Of a stretch of 64,000 nt of DNA, positions 1 through 11,600 are shown piece after piece; within the stretch, counting starts at the first letter, position 1; every line of letters begins with the position of its first letter. A program made the position numbers and the translations under genes. Below the pieces are notes generated by a model, which worked only from the letters and a program-made list of their open reading frames with translations, searched no databases and had not been told where the DNA came from. Origin of the DNA: Mytilus trossulus (lineage: Eukaryota; Mollusca; Bivalvia; Mytilida; Mytilidae); assembly GCF_036588685.1 (NCBI RefSeq), contig NC_086374.1, forward strand, positions 26,218,886-26,282,885, in the 5' to 3' direction.

Positions 1-1930
1 ATCCTTGGTTATACTGTAAATGAAATGATATTGCTGCAGAACAGGCAAGACATATCTCTCTGTTGACAGTTATATTAACACAGGGAAATAAAGCAGATTG
101 TTCATTTTTTGACAGGTTTTCAAAGCAGGATTAATATAAGTATGCTCTTTATCAGTGAAAATACAGTAGAAATTTGTCAGTCTTTTCTACAGCAGTGGAT
201 ATTTTTTCTTTTGTAAAATAATTATTCAACAACATAGTATAATATATAGTAGGTCCCTAATCTCGTGCAATGTAAACAATGCAAATTGGTCGGATATTTT
301 GTTCAAATTTATTAAAGTAGTAGTGTTATAGCTTAGAAACCGTTATCAATGTGCAATCATTTCTAGTCTGAAATTTCTTGTTACATTAACTGTTTAAGGC
401 AATGCTTTTTGTCTTCTTTAATTTAGACAATGTGTTTTAAAAAAAAAGTCTATTATATCATTGAAAACGACATAGTGAAGTTATTTGAACCCATATTTTT
501 TTTATTAAAGCCTTTATGCAATTGCACAATATTAATGACATATTCATCTTTTTCTGGGAAAATAATTCTAAACCTCCTGTATGTCTATCTGTTCATTAAA
601 CCCAAAACATTATATTAACCATATTAATATAGAAGGAAGAAATACATGAATTACCAAATACATTTACTTACAAGGAGATCGTCTTTATATGAACTTTGTT
701 TTAAAAGTTTTTGTGGTGTCAAAAGAAATGATAAAAGTGTTATGTTGCTAAAATAATTCAACCTCTTTTTTCAGACGTCATATCTGTTTTGCAGTTAAGA
801 GGATATATATATTTTGCTATATATCAAATTGTTTATTTCATGTATCAACATATCTTTGTTGTATTTTGTATGTGGACTTTGTCATGTCTAACAGTTGGAA
901 ACAAAAAGTTAAGTTAAGAATTCTTTGGGTTATTTTTTTATGTGTCTTTTCTTTTGTGATAGTATTGTTTTCATGAATAGAAAATACATTTATTTTTCTT
1001 TAAAGAGACAGTGTGTGGAAAAAGTCATTTAATTTACAAATGACTCAGATCTAGAAATATTTCTAAATACGAATATTTTCCTTTACATGTATATTTATCT
1101 TCAATTTTATGGACAAGACTAGCATTATTTATATATATTACTGCATTATGTGTTCAGATTTTGGTTTTAAAATATTCTAAATTATAAATAGCGTAGATTT
1201 TTGTAACCAGGGTCAATAAATTTCTAAAATATAATCAGAACAAAACTTAGAAATTATTGGTAAAATAATAATATCACAAACTTAAATTCACAGTTAAAGT
1301 GTATAAATAATAGGAATATGAAATAATAAATTAATGAATTTGATATTATTAATGATATTCCAACGAAAGATGAAGTACACTTTAGATATTCAAAATTTAT
1401 ATGAAACACCAATCAGAATAAATAAGATGTAAATAATTGTTCAAAGACTTAAAATAGTAAATTGAATATAAACCCTAGTTAACTAAGTTTTAAAATCATT
1501 CTTTTGAAATCACTATTTTATCAAGAACATATTTAATGATTATTTAAAAGATTTAAAGTGGCTGCTATTTAATTTATAATTGGTATAATATACAGGTTAA
1601 TTTATGAAGTTCATGATTTTAACCAGATTTTTTTTTCTTCTGGAATTTAAGCTTAAAGCATATCTCTTGAACTCTCATCATGAAAGCTCTTTTTAATTAA
1701 ACATGTTCAATGCATTGGTAAGAGCTTGAATGAGAGGATACTTAAAGCATGCTTGAAGTTTGAGATAAATTATTCTTTTTTTAGAAAGATGATTTAAATT
1801 TAACATTATCAATTATTGTTAGCACATCATCATTATGTCATATTAGTTTGTGTTAAGTGCTATTTTTTTTTATGTACATACCTTTTATTCAAATAAAGTG
1901 TAGTTCATATTTGTGATTTTTGCATTTTTA
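1..1930. other. AT-rich non-coding stretch, possible 3' UTR of an upstream gene
   Basis: No convincing coding region is visible on either strand. The sequence is AT-rich, low in complexity, and free of the dispersed repeat families found elsewhere in the window. A canonical AATAAA lies at 1892-1897, followed by a GT/T-rich stretch, so the segment could be the long 3' UTR of a plus-strand gene entering from the left. That is inference only. Confidence 0.25.
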
Positions 1931-2701
1931 CTTTGTTTGTAAATGCTTCATTATGCAAAAAGAATAGTAAATAAACTGTGCACATCATTTTAACTGATTT
2001 CTTTTTTTAAAGTCATAAAAAAAGAAGTGGGGTTTATGGAATGTGACCGCAACTCAAAGTGGCACAAACTCAAAGACCCCAAGGGGTAAGAATATAGTCT
2101 AGTGTCTATGAAATATGTCAAATGCTGTAAATAATAGAAACTTAGGAAGAGGCAATAAATGTAAATGCTGTCATTGATCTGACATCAATACCAAATATTG
2201 TTAGAGTCCAGATCAGAATTGCAGGTAAAATAATAATGCCCCATCCGTTTCCTTTAATATCAGTAAAAAACCTGTCAACAGAAACAAAAAACACATTTGA
2301 AATGCAAGTCATCATTTTACAAAAATGCACTTAAAATGTACTCCAGTTATGAAGATTTTACAAAAATGCATTAAAGATGTACTCCACATCTGTAGGCATT
2401 ACAAAATAATTTGAAAATTTAAGTCCCCACGAAATCAGTCATCTAAAAAAATCCAGACCGGATTATACAGTCATCATATCTTGATTGACCAAATAATCAG
2501 AAAGAATTAAACAAGTCCTAGGGCTCGAATTCCCCAGCTATGACAAATGACCAACTCCTTTTGTAAGTCATCTTTGTACATTCGTGTAGTAAAATTTATA
2601 TAAGTATTACTAGTATAAAAAGACAGTAGCAGACCTGCCAACTATTTATGGCACCTATCCTGTGTCAACTATTTTATCACAATTTTATCACAATCGAAAT
2701 T

Positions 2702-2800
2702 CAGAGCTGTATCAAGCTTGAATGGTGTGTCCATACTTGCCCAAACTGTTCAGGGTTAAACCTCTGTGCCCTGTGAAGCATCTGGTTACTGATTATGTCT
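2702..2800 (+). repeat. Dispersed repeat fragment, related to 40017-40115
   Basis: The segment beginning with CAGAGCTG, running through a CAAACTGTTCAG core and ending near GAAGCATCTGGT is repeated in diverged form at about 40017-40115. The two copies share order and spacing of these blocks. The short open frame across it is not shared between copies, so I read it as repeat and not as a gene. I recall similar sequence as common in mussel genomes but could not check. Confidence 0.5.
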
Positions 2801-2876
2801 GTTTGTTTTGCTCACACATTTTGGTCAATGTAATGGAGTTCTATGCAACTGTCATACAAATGAGAAGCTTCGCTAT

Positions 2877-3300
2877 CTATAAAACTAGGTTAAATCCACA
2901 ATTTCTACATAAACCGTTACATGCTAGTGTCAAGTAGGAAATACAACAGTGGTTTTCAATTCGTTTGCTGTGTTTGCTTTTGATTTTTCGATGGAACTTT
3001 TCCATTTTGAACTTTTCTTGTAGTGTCGGTAATTTTATTATTTTACTTTTAACACGTTGTCTTGCACGATCCTCGGCTGAAACCAATCGTATTGGAATTG
3101 ATGGATTTAGGTTCATGATATTTCGGGCCTTTGGATAACACATTTCGCAGAGAAGTGTTTTAGACAAGGTTTAGGTCACCAGTTAAAATGAGATCAGGTA
3201 GATTATATATGAATGAGTGATTAGCACAGGTGCAGTCAGAAGGATTAGACATGAAGTCGTCAATATTGAGATCCTGCAATACTGGTTTGTAAACACTTCA
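2877..3300 (-). pseudogene. Decayed coding remnant, probably from a mobile element
   Basis: On the minus strand an open frame of 96 codons (3167 to 2877) is rich in Lys/Arg and contains the stretch LLCEMCYPKAR. Just upstream (about 3170-3290), in another frame, translation gives DCTCANHSF followed by TGDLNLV. A pattern of Cys-x-Cys, a short spacer and TGDL is one I associate with retroelement proteins of invertebrates. Frameshifts separate the pieces, and the Mutator-like element at 3313 interrupts the sequence further upstream. The assignment is tentative. Confidence 0.3.
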
Positions 3301-3312
3301 AACAAAAAAATA

Positions 3313-3612
3313 GGCAGTGGCTATTTGACCGGCACCGGCTAAATAGCAAATTTGCTATTTAGCCGGCACTGAATAAAACTGTTCATTGATGTGATTAGTA
3401 GAGAATATAAAAGCTTGATAATAATTTAAAATCACAAAATCAAGCATTAAAAATACAGTACAATAAAAACAAAAATTGAAGATGTTCATAAATAAATAAT
3501 TTATAGTATTAATTCAAAGCATGAAAACACATTTGTATATACATTACTAAATACTGGTATATATTTTTTTCTAAAATATTTATAAAAAAGTTGATGTACA
3601 AATCTGTGTAAA
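3313..3612 (+). repeat. Left terminal inverted repeat of the Mutator-like element
   Basis: This arm matches the reverse complement of about 4685-5018 along almost its whole length, with small indels. Shared blocks include CTGTTCATTGATG, ATTGAAGATGTTCATAAATA and GCATGAAAACACATTT. Confidence 0.75.
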
Positions 3613-3735
3613 ATCTATGGTTTAAATTTTCTGCCATGCTATAAAAATAGTGGTATCATGGTTATGTAAAACTACGTGCATCTTAAAAAAGACAATGCTT
3701 TAGGTTGTTTGCTTCGAATTTCAAAAGGACCCATG

Positions 3736-4541
3736 TTTTAACATTTGCAATTGTTACAAAACCAATTATTTGCCTTAAGAAGTTGTTTTAATCTAGCACT
3801 AGATAAATGTTGCCACTTCAAACAGGAACTACACATTACACTGGCTTCCTTTGAATCTGCATCATGTGGGCATATATGTTGCATATGTAGATATGGTTCT
3901 TTTTCTTCTCTTTATAAACGCTCTTAATAGCTTCCCATGCATCTATTTGACAATACTTTTTGATTAAATCAATGTTTACAATTGAGTCCAAACAAGAGGC
4001 AGTTAAAAGTTCAGGTTCTTGCTTCAACTGGTTCCTTGAGTTCTGTGGAACTTTTCTTATGAAATGGAACACAATTGCCGCTTTTCGATGACAGTTTGGG
4101 TCAAACCTTCTGGCCTTCCACGTTTCTTCATATTTGGTAGAAGTAATAAATGTATGAGAAACACGCGATCCACAACAACTAAAATCCAATAGGTGTTCTT
4201 CTTTTTGAGCGGTATCTCATTCTTCTTCTTGCGAATAATCTATGTGATGTCCTGACTGTGTTAATCATCCAACTATCTGACATTGCTTCAACAACAAACA
4301 AATTTTCGTGATTAACTTCTCTTAGTTTAAGTATATGCCTACACGGGAGAAACACACTTTGATGAAACATACAAGAGCAACTTTTTTTTTTGAATTGACC
4401 CTCACTTGGCCATGGCTTGTTGTAGCTGTCACTGATATAATTTCTCTATCACCACTTTCTTTCTGCTCCAGTTTCACTTCAGACCTGAGTGAAAACTGTT
4501 TCAGGGTATATGCCCAAGCACATGGAGTCACCAACTTTTGA
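3736..4541 (-). pseudogene. Transposase remnant with SWIM-type and PHD-like zinc-finger pieces
   Basis: Three overlapping minus-strand open frames (4534-4322, 4370-4179, 4189-3836) join only through frameshifts. The first reads into AWAYTLKQF. Near 4330-4360 the pattern Cys, then FHQSVFLPCRHIL, gives the CxH end of a SWIM-like zinc finger, a module found in MULE-type transposases. Further on, ICNIYAH and, after another shift, VMCSSCLKWQH and WFCNNCKC give a PHD-like arrangement of Cys and His ending in a stop near 3740. The catalytic DDE core is absent, so the protein is truncated as well as broken. Family assignment rests on these motifs plus the 9-bp target duplication of the host element. 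Confidence 0.5.
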
Positions 4542-4684
4542 TATATTTTACCAGGTGAATCAATCGAAAATGCTTAACTGACAGTCCTCTTTTGAAATAT
4601 ACCACTTGTCTTGAGGTCTAGTTCTGTTCGCAAAGAATTTAAGGCAATTATATTTAGTGTTCAACAAAATCTGGGAATGTGAAG

Positions 4685-5018
4685 TAGTGATGTAGCACAG
4701 ATTTTTCATAAATATTTTAGAAAAAATATATTTAGTAATGTATATATAAATGTGTTTTCATGCTTTTAATTATTATCATAAAGTTATAGATTATTATTTA
4801 TGAACATCTTCAATTTTTTTTTTGTTATTGTACTGTATTTTTAATGCTTGATATTGTGATAACATGCTTTTAAATTATCATTAAGCTTTTTTATTCTTAG
4901 CTAATCATCAATGAACAGTTTTATACAGTGCCGGTCAAATAGCAAATTTGCTATTTTGCCGGTGCCGGTCAAATAGCAAATTTGCTATTTAGCCGGTGCC
5001 GGTCAGATAGCCACTGTC
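4685..5018 (-). repeat. Right terminal inverted repeat of the Mutator-like element
   Basis: Reverse complement of the left arm (3313-3612). It differs mainly by a tandem duplication of the GCCGGTCAAATAGCAAATTT block close to the outer end, which makes this arm somewhat longer. Confidence 0.75.
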
Positions 5019-5149
5019 AAAAAAATAACAGTCTGATTTGAGCAAATAACATTTAAAATATTGACATGAATATCAATTATATGGTCATTTTTATAAATTT
5101 CCTGTAACCATACTCTGAATTTTTCGAAAAACTGAGGATTTCTTATCCC

Positions 5150-5345
5150 AGGAATAGATTACCTTAGCCGTATTTGGCACAACTTTTTTGAAATTTTAGG
5201 TCCTCTAAGCACTTCAACTTTGTACTTGTTTGGCTTTACAACCATTTGGATCTGAGCGTCACTGATGTGTCTTATGTAGACGAAACGATCCTCTGGCGTA
5301 TTAAATCGTAATCCTGGTACCGTTGATAACTTTTGAAAAATTGTT
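5150..5345 (+). repeat. Mussel dispersed repeat (GAGCGTCACTGATG family), partial copy
   Basis: Contains GAGCGTCACTGATG, GTAGACGAAACG and TCCTGGTACC in the same order as the longer copy at 51660-52130. I know this pattern as a very common mussel repeat. The overlapping short open frames are not genes. Confidence 0.6.
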
Positions 5346-5469
5346 ATTACAGACGGCAATCTACAACTACTACTCGAAGATATGCTCCTCTGATTGAAGG
5401 TTCATCTATACAGTGTGTTGGTGGTTTGTCCACGTGATTTTGCATGCGTCTAGTGTGGTAAGAACCATA

Positions 5470-5990
5470 GGTTCCCTATAACCGCTGGCTAGTCTGCTTT
5501 TGCTGGTGAAGAGAAAGCCGAGTGAGTAAGTCTTTTTGCCAGTACATAGCCTCTGCATTATTCAAGACTTCTACAATTCCTCCTCGCGACAGCACACGGT
5601 AACTAGGGTCTATCATCCTAGGCAAAATTGTACAGGATCTCGGAGCAGCAAGGGCCCAAGAGATGCAGTGTTTAGGCCAATCGGCGTGTGGATATGCCCT
5701 AGCACTCATCAACCTTGCCCCAGCTATGGGTGAATAGTTGGTCAGGTGAAGATCATAGCTCTGTTAATGCAGTTCATCTAAGAGAAGGAAATCTCGATAC
5801 AAAACCAATCACACGATTGGAGTCATAAGCTTTGGCTTGCGACTCATCTAAAGGAAGGAACCCTTGATGAATAAATCCCTGGCCCTCCTAGTAAGGGGAT
5901 TGTGAGCTGGGCTAGCTACTTAACCACGGAAAGAAACATATGCTACAGAAACAGAAACAGAAACAAGGGAAGTCCCTTGTTGATGCCTTA
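5470..5990 (+). repeat. Unclassified dispersed repeat ending in (AGAAAC)n
   Basis: The block has higher GC than its surroundings and no sustained frame. It ends in three to four copies of ACAGAA/AGAAAC near 5943-5968, a kind of short 3' tail seen in some LINEs and SINEs. No other copy is in the window, so its family cannot be set. Confidence 0.3.
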
Positions 5991-7430
5991 AGAACATGAA
6001 TAGGATTAAACACACATACACTTTAACAAAAATGGCTGTTTACACAAGGACATTTTCTCTTAGTATAGACAAAACAGTGTAATTTTAAAAGTTTTAAAGC
6101 ATGGTAGCACTTAGATAAATAAATGTTAAATCCAATCTATGTTCTAATATGTTAAAACACTTTATATGGATTTTGATGAACATTTCTTTCCTTGCCACAG
6201 AAGATGGTGAAATAAAGAAACACCTGAATTTTCATTTATACAGTCCACTCATTTATAATATTTGAATGAGAAGATTTCTATTCTCCCTCTATTGTCCATA
6301 ACATGATGCAATACAATCATTTTCTTAGGGAGACCATCTCAAAGATTTCAGATTACTGTTTATTTTTACACCACCTGTGGTTAGGAAAGAAAATGTTTAG
6401 CAAAATCCACAAAAGTTGTTTTATTCTTTTTAGAACTCAAAATGAATACAACTTGTATATATCTAGCGGTAGTCAGGATTTAAAACTATAAAAATTACAC
6501 AGTTTTGTCTGCATTCAGAAGAAAATTTCATGGTGTGAACACAGCCATTTGTGTTGAAGTGTATTGGTGAACCTTAATAGTTACCTTGTTATCAGCACCC
6601 GTTTGTCAAGGAAATGATTACAAAATGTATGAGGAATATATCAACGTTGAAAGTTTATATTGATCATGTTCAACATATGTTTAGAATAAGGAATTGCAAT
6701 AGAGATATCCAAACATATTTTGTATAATAAATTCGGTCTTGACAGAGGTAGTGCGGTTCCGTGTGAAAATAGTATCTCTACCAACTACTACATATAATTG
6801 GTAGAAGTGTATTGATGATAATATCATACAGAAAATCATAATGTGCTTATAATGATGATGGCTGTTTCTATACCAAGGAACAGAGTTCCCATCTAATAAA
6901 GGGATCAACAGGAGGAATTTGATACAATACATATTCTGATCTATTCTGTCATTTTCTCAATTATTCTTATGTCATACGCCCATATAGCCTGGAAGTGCCC
7001 CCCCACCCCCCGAGTAATACAGTCACAGTCTCACAGATATCTATTCAGGACTATACATAGACGGTAGTGTCAACTAATACCATTGAGTACTAAAGTTTTA
7101 GATGTTGTGCGCAAGGAAGCTTGAATATTGCGGACTAGATATAAATTACCCGTTCCCAGCTTGAAGTGCCTTAATAAATTCTGTTTGTTTTATCCAGTTA
7201 TGGTTTGGACCTGTTAAACAGTCATCCTTTTGTGATATGAAAATGTTTCCTATTTGATAATTTGATATCATGAAAAAAAAAATTAATTTAAAAACTCGTT
7301 CTTAAAAGTGAAACGCTAAAACTTTATTTGACTACCTCAACGTTTTTTTTTTTAATTGCTCAATGTCCGCGATTCTTGACCTGTAAATATACAATTATTA
7401 CAATAAGCTGTTCAGAATAAACACGTGTAA
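5991..7430. other. Intergenic, nothing recognised
   Basis: Only short open frames without motifs are present on either strand. A short C-rich run occurs at about 6998-7011. No repeat shared with the rest of the window was recognised. Confidence 0.4.
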
Positions 7431-7432
7431 TC

Positions 7433-7569
7433 TGCAGGGGCGGATCCAGCCATTTTAAAAGGGGGTGGTGGTTTCCAACACTGGACAAAAAGGGGGTTCC
7501 CCATTCAAATACAATGATCGTCCAAATAAAGGGGGTTCCAACCCCGACCCCCCTTTTGCATTCACCACT
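7433..7569. repeat. Short GC-rich MITE-like repeat, related to 32125-32263
   Basis: The copy contains GGGGCGGATCCAGCC, several GGGGGTT runs, and CCATTCAAATACAATGATCG. The segment at 32125-32263 has the same order of blocks and ends in CGGATCCGCCACTGG. A fragment at 8110-8150 shares the CCATTCAAATACAATGATCG core. Confidence 0.55.
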
Positions 7570-7696
7570 GATTTGTTCAACAGAAATGAAACTGCTGATT
7601 TGCATATGAGAGCATGAAAGTACTGAAATCTTTAAAATTTTTGAATTCGTCTGCTTATTACGGAACATCTACGTTGTCACCTACTACAACCCAGAA

Positions 7697-7706
7697 TTTA
7701 TATTTA
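7697..7706 (+). promoter_or_regulatory. TATA-like element of RPL27
   Basis: TTTATATTTA lies about 29-38 bp upstream of a pyrimidine tract that looks like the start of a ribosomal-protein mRNA (CTTTTCTTTTTC at 7735-7746). The spacing is right for a TATA box feeding a TOP start site. Inference from position and sequence. Confidence 0.4.
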
Positions 7707-7734
7707 ACCTCGTCGAGGACGAGATTTGAACGTT

Positions 7735-7761
7735 CTTTTCTTTTTCGGCCATTACCCAAAG
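7735..7761 (+). other. RPL27: Candidate non-coding first exon of RPL27 (TOP-like, GC donor)
   Basis: The segment starts with CTTTTCTTTTTCGGCC, like the 5' terminal oligopyrimidine tract of ribosomal-protein mRNAs. It ends in CCAAAG followed by GCAAGT, which matches the consensus of the rare GC-AG introns. The coding exon at 8592 is preceded by a clear acceptor (ACACTTTCAG), so a non-coding exon must exist upstream. This is the best candidate I see; a second pyrimidine stretch near 7950-7960 is weaker. Confidence 0.45.
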
Positions 7762-8593
7762 GCAAGTGTCGTGACTATGAATACACAATCTGACATCATC
7801 ATTCATTTTGAAATAAATATTTGTCCTTCTTACGATAAATATAAGATTTTATATATCTTAGCTTAACTTTAGACAAATTATTTCTTCTTTACACAATAGA
7901 AGACGTCCGCTTAATTCACTTTTAATCATAGTCATAGAGCAATTTTCGCTGCTCTTTTCTATCTTACGTTTTAGGCCTTGGTAGAAATACTACTGATACC
8001 ATAAAAACACAAGTTTAATAAAATACTTTATAACTGACTCGCTGGTGTGTTTGTTTACAATAACAGAATCTCTTGGCAGTCCAAAGAACAAGATGTATGT
8101 TTACTAATTACAACCCCCCATTCCCATTCAAATACAATGATCGTCCCCCTTCCGAAAGTCGGACAACTGATGTGTTCACTTCAATAATTTATGCCTTAGC
8201 TACAAATTTTCATGACATACAAATCTTGAGATGATTAATTTCTATCTGCCAGACAGTGGGGCATGCAAGGAAGATAATTTGCATTCATTGAACCAAATGT
8301 TGATTTTCCCAAAGTGGTCCGGCTTTGTCAAGTTCTACAAAACTTTACACTGGAAAGGTCTTGTTTGAAAATTGCATGTCAAACTGGTCTCACGATTTAT
8401 AAACAAATCCAAATAATTGATGACATCATGAAATGCTATCGTATTTTGGTTCTGTGATGCCTTCCTCCAACGTCGTAACAGTTAATTACAGAGATAAACC
8501 TATAAATGTTTGTAGATGTGATGTTTTATAATAAACAATTGTTGACATACATGTATTGTTCTACTTTAAAGTTTATTTTTTACACTTTCAGCC

Positions 8594-8674
8594 ATGGGCA
8601 AATTTATGAAAACAGGCAAGGTAGTTCTTGTGCTGAATGGCCGATTTGCAGGTCGTAAAGCGGTCATAGTAAAG
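8594..8674 (+). CDS. RPL27: RPL27 coding exon 1
   Basis: Starts at ATG two bases after the acceptor ACACTTTCAG and encodes 27 residues ending in VIVK, followed by donor GTTAGT. Phase 0. The ATG context is GCCATGG, a good initiation context. Confidence 0.95.
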
Positions 8675-11600
8675 GTTAGTTTATTTGATAAGACATTTGG
8701 TTTTTTCCACAGCCGAAACACATACATGTAAAAATATATATGCATACATTGTATGACTATACCTCTGCTGTTACCGCTTTATGTCCTAGTTAATAACCTT
8801 TGACATTTTGAATGGACAGCAACATTAATAGATTTTACACCTAATTTGAGTTGAACATTACTAATTAAGTGAATGCTCAGCCTGAAGGTGAAAAATACAA
8901 TGTATAATTAAAGGTTTAATAACCAGATATTTGACAAAAGGAAGTGTTATTTTTGATAACAATCATCTGGAAAATTGACTTAAAACTTAAACACTGAGTT
9001 CTAAATATCTGAGGTAAATAACTCAGTTTTGCTCTACAGAGAATGTGTTAACCTGCAATACATTTTTGTTTTACTTTTACTGTCTACTAGTAGTATTATC
9101 TTCTTTAAACAAAGGGAACAATAATAATTAATATGGCAACTTTGAAAAACTTTATATAGATCTAGATTATCAGACAATTTCAAATAGCATCATTGAAATT
9201 GTCAATAGAAACCAAAGCAACACTTTACATTTCATTTGCAATCCCCCCCGCAAAAGAAAAAAGAATTGATCTGGAGGTTATACACAAATCCTGCAAGGTT
9301 AGGGTAAACAAACAAACCATTTTGCATGACCTTATCTATTGTGGTGGCCAGTAATTAATTATTGGTAGAGGTAGCGGGAGAACCCCAGTGTGTCTTGCTT
9401 CTTTGTATCTTTGAAGTAAGAGTAAACAAATGATGATTTATAATTGTTTATATTAACAACTGATATAAAATCAAAGAACATACATGTATACATTTTGACA
9501 TAAATACATACTTTAAAGGACTTAAAAACAATGTATTCTATTTTTTGTTTCTTATGGCATAATGCCTTTCTTTAGGATCAGATGTTTTTGTCTGATTAAT
9601 ACACACCTTTGAAAATTTGAAGGCTGAAATTTCATTGGCTGATGATGGAGTGTTGTAAGATCTTAGTACATTATAAGCAAAGCTTGAACACAGGATATGT
9701 GAACCGACCGAGCTGTATAGCCATCAGTGATATTGTTTGCCTTAAATTAGTGGAGAATAAAGGCTTTTTCCCCTGGAGAAGAATCCCAATTTGAAAAAAA
9801 AATGGCTTAAAATTATTCCCAAAAAGACAACTTTTATCCCAAACAGTGCAGATTCAGTAGTAATTGTGCATGAATAAATACATAAAAACACTCATTTAAC
9901 ATTTTCTTGCCTAAAATGACTATATGTGCACATTTTAGGGTCTTTTTATGTATCATCACTGACAAAATGGGATCTAATTTTAAAGCAGGGTTTGACAAAA
10001 TGAAATTCATGGTTTATTTTAAATTTCCCAATTTGATAAAAATGACGCATATTTTCCCAATAAAAAAGGGTAGAGGTAGATTTGAAAAAAGCAAACAATA
10101 TCACTGGCCATTCAAGGTCGTTAAAAACTTTCATTTTTTGACAGGATATGTAGTTAAATCAGAATGGATCAAATAATGATTATTTATTTTTGCTGCTCCC
10201 GCTTTATGTCCTGGTTCATATGCCTTGACATTTTGAATGGACAGCAACATTAATATTTTTTCACCAAATCTATAAAGATGAACATTCCTCATGTGAATGA
10301 GCAGCTTAATGGTGAAAAATACAATATTTATTATATCTCTTTCATAATTATATTGGCAAAAATGGCTAGCACTTGCATGTATATAATTTCACTTGACTCC
10401 AGATTTTGACTGGCTCTTCATGATACATTAAAATGAAAATTTGTGCAGACCGTTGTCATGCTTGTCATGCTTGTCAAAGTTATGAATATCACAAAATAAG
10501 ACAACGCATGACCCAACGACGCATGGATTAAATGAGTTTAATCCAAAGCGTCGTTCGGTCACACGTTGTCTTATTTTTGATATTCAAATACGGCGATTAG
10601 TTATACTTTTATTACATTGTCAAATTGCTTTTTTTTTATAAAATTAATGTAGAAAATGTAAGGAACTATATGTTTTTCCTACGCATGTTTTGTTTCGACG
10701 TTATTGATGTCTTGACAACACCTATTGTTGTTTGACGTCAGAGAGTGAAATAACCACGTTTATTTCACATGTGAAATTATCGGTTTTTATCTAACTGGGA
10801 AATCAATGTAATTCATTGAAACCAATGTAATAAATTTTATTAATTTAAAACTTGAATGAATAAGAAAAATAATATGAAAGTGAATGTTATCTATATTTCA
10901 GAATTATGATGAAGGTACAACAGAAAAACCCTATGGCCATGCACTTGTTGCTGGAATCGACAGATACCCCAGAAAGATCACAAAAAGTATGGGAAAAAAG
11001 AAACAAAAGGACAGATCTAAACTTAAGAGTTTCCTCAAGATATACAATTTCAACCATCTGATGCCAACAAGGTATAAAACTGGATCAAAGAATATGGTTA
11101 ATTTTAATGATGCAATTATTTGGCATTATTGTGAGTTTTTTCTTCTGATTAACATTATAACTCATCCAATCAAGGCTTCCTAAAAATTTTGAGCCAGCCG
11201 GACATTTTATTTATGATCCCGATTTTAATATCTTAGACTACGTCACAAAAGGCAATTATGGTATTCAGATGGCCATCCCAATGATTGACATTAGTCTAGA
11301 TTAAAAAAAAACGATACAGGGGTCGAATTTAAGCTTTTTAGTGTACTGGCCAGTCGGACCAGTGGACTGAAAAACTACTGGTCCGGCTCAAAATTTACTG
11401 GTCCTGCAAAAATGACATTCTTTGATAACCACTCAAATATGTGACCAATGTTTAGTTTTATTTTCCTCAGCTGCTTTCCTCTCCTTTAATTATTCCAGTT
11501 GATTTTTGTGCTGTTCTGTTTGTTCATGAGCAAGTAAAAAATCTTACTTTAACTTAAGCTGGTTCTCGGCTGACTACTACACTTTGTTCATAGAGAGCCG

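Larger units (their letters stand above)
3304..5027. mobile_element. Mutator-like DNA transposon with long terminal inverted repeats and 9-bp target duplication
   Basis: The element runs from 3313 to 5018. Its ends are long inverted repeats of roughly 300 bp: the left arm starts GGCAGTGGCTAT and the right arm ends ATAGCCACTGTC. Both contain the palindromic block TAGCAAATTTGCTA next to GACCGGCACCGGC; the right arm carries an extra copy of this block. A perfect direct repeat AAAAAAATA flanks the element (3304-3312 and 5019-5027), which fits the 9-bp duplication typical of Mutator-like elements. The interior holds only a decayed C-terminal transposase remnant on the minus strand, so the copy is non-autonomous. 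Confidence 0.75.

Noticed and set aside
9429..9470. C/D snoRNA-like ATGATGA ... CTGA in RPL27 intron 2
   Set aside because: The spacing is too short, no D'/C' boxes and no terminal stem.
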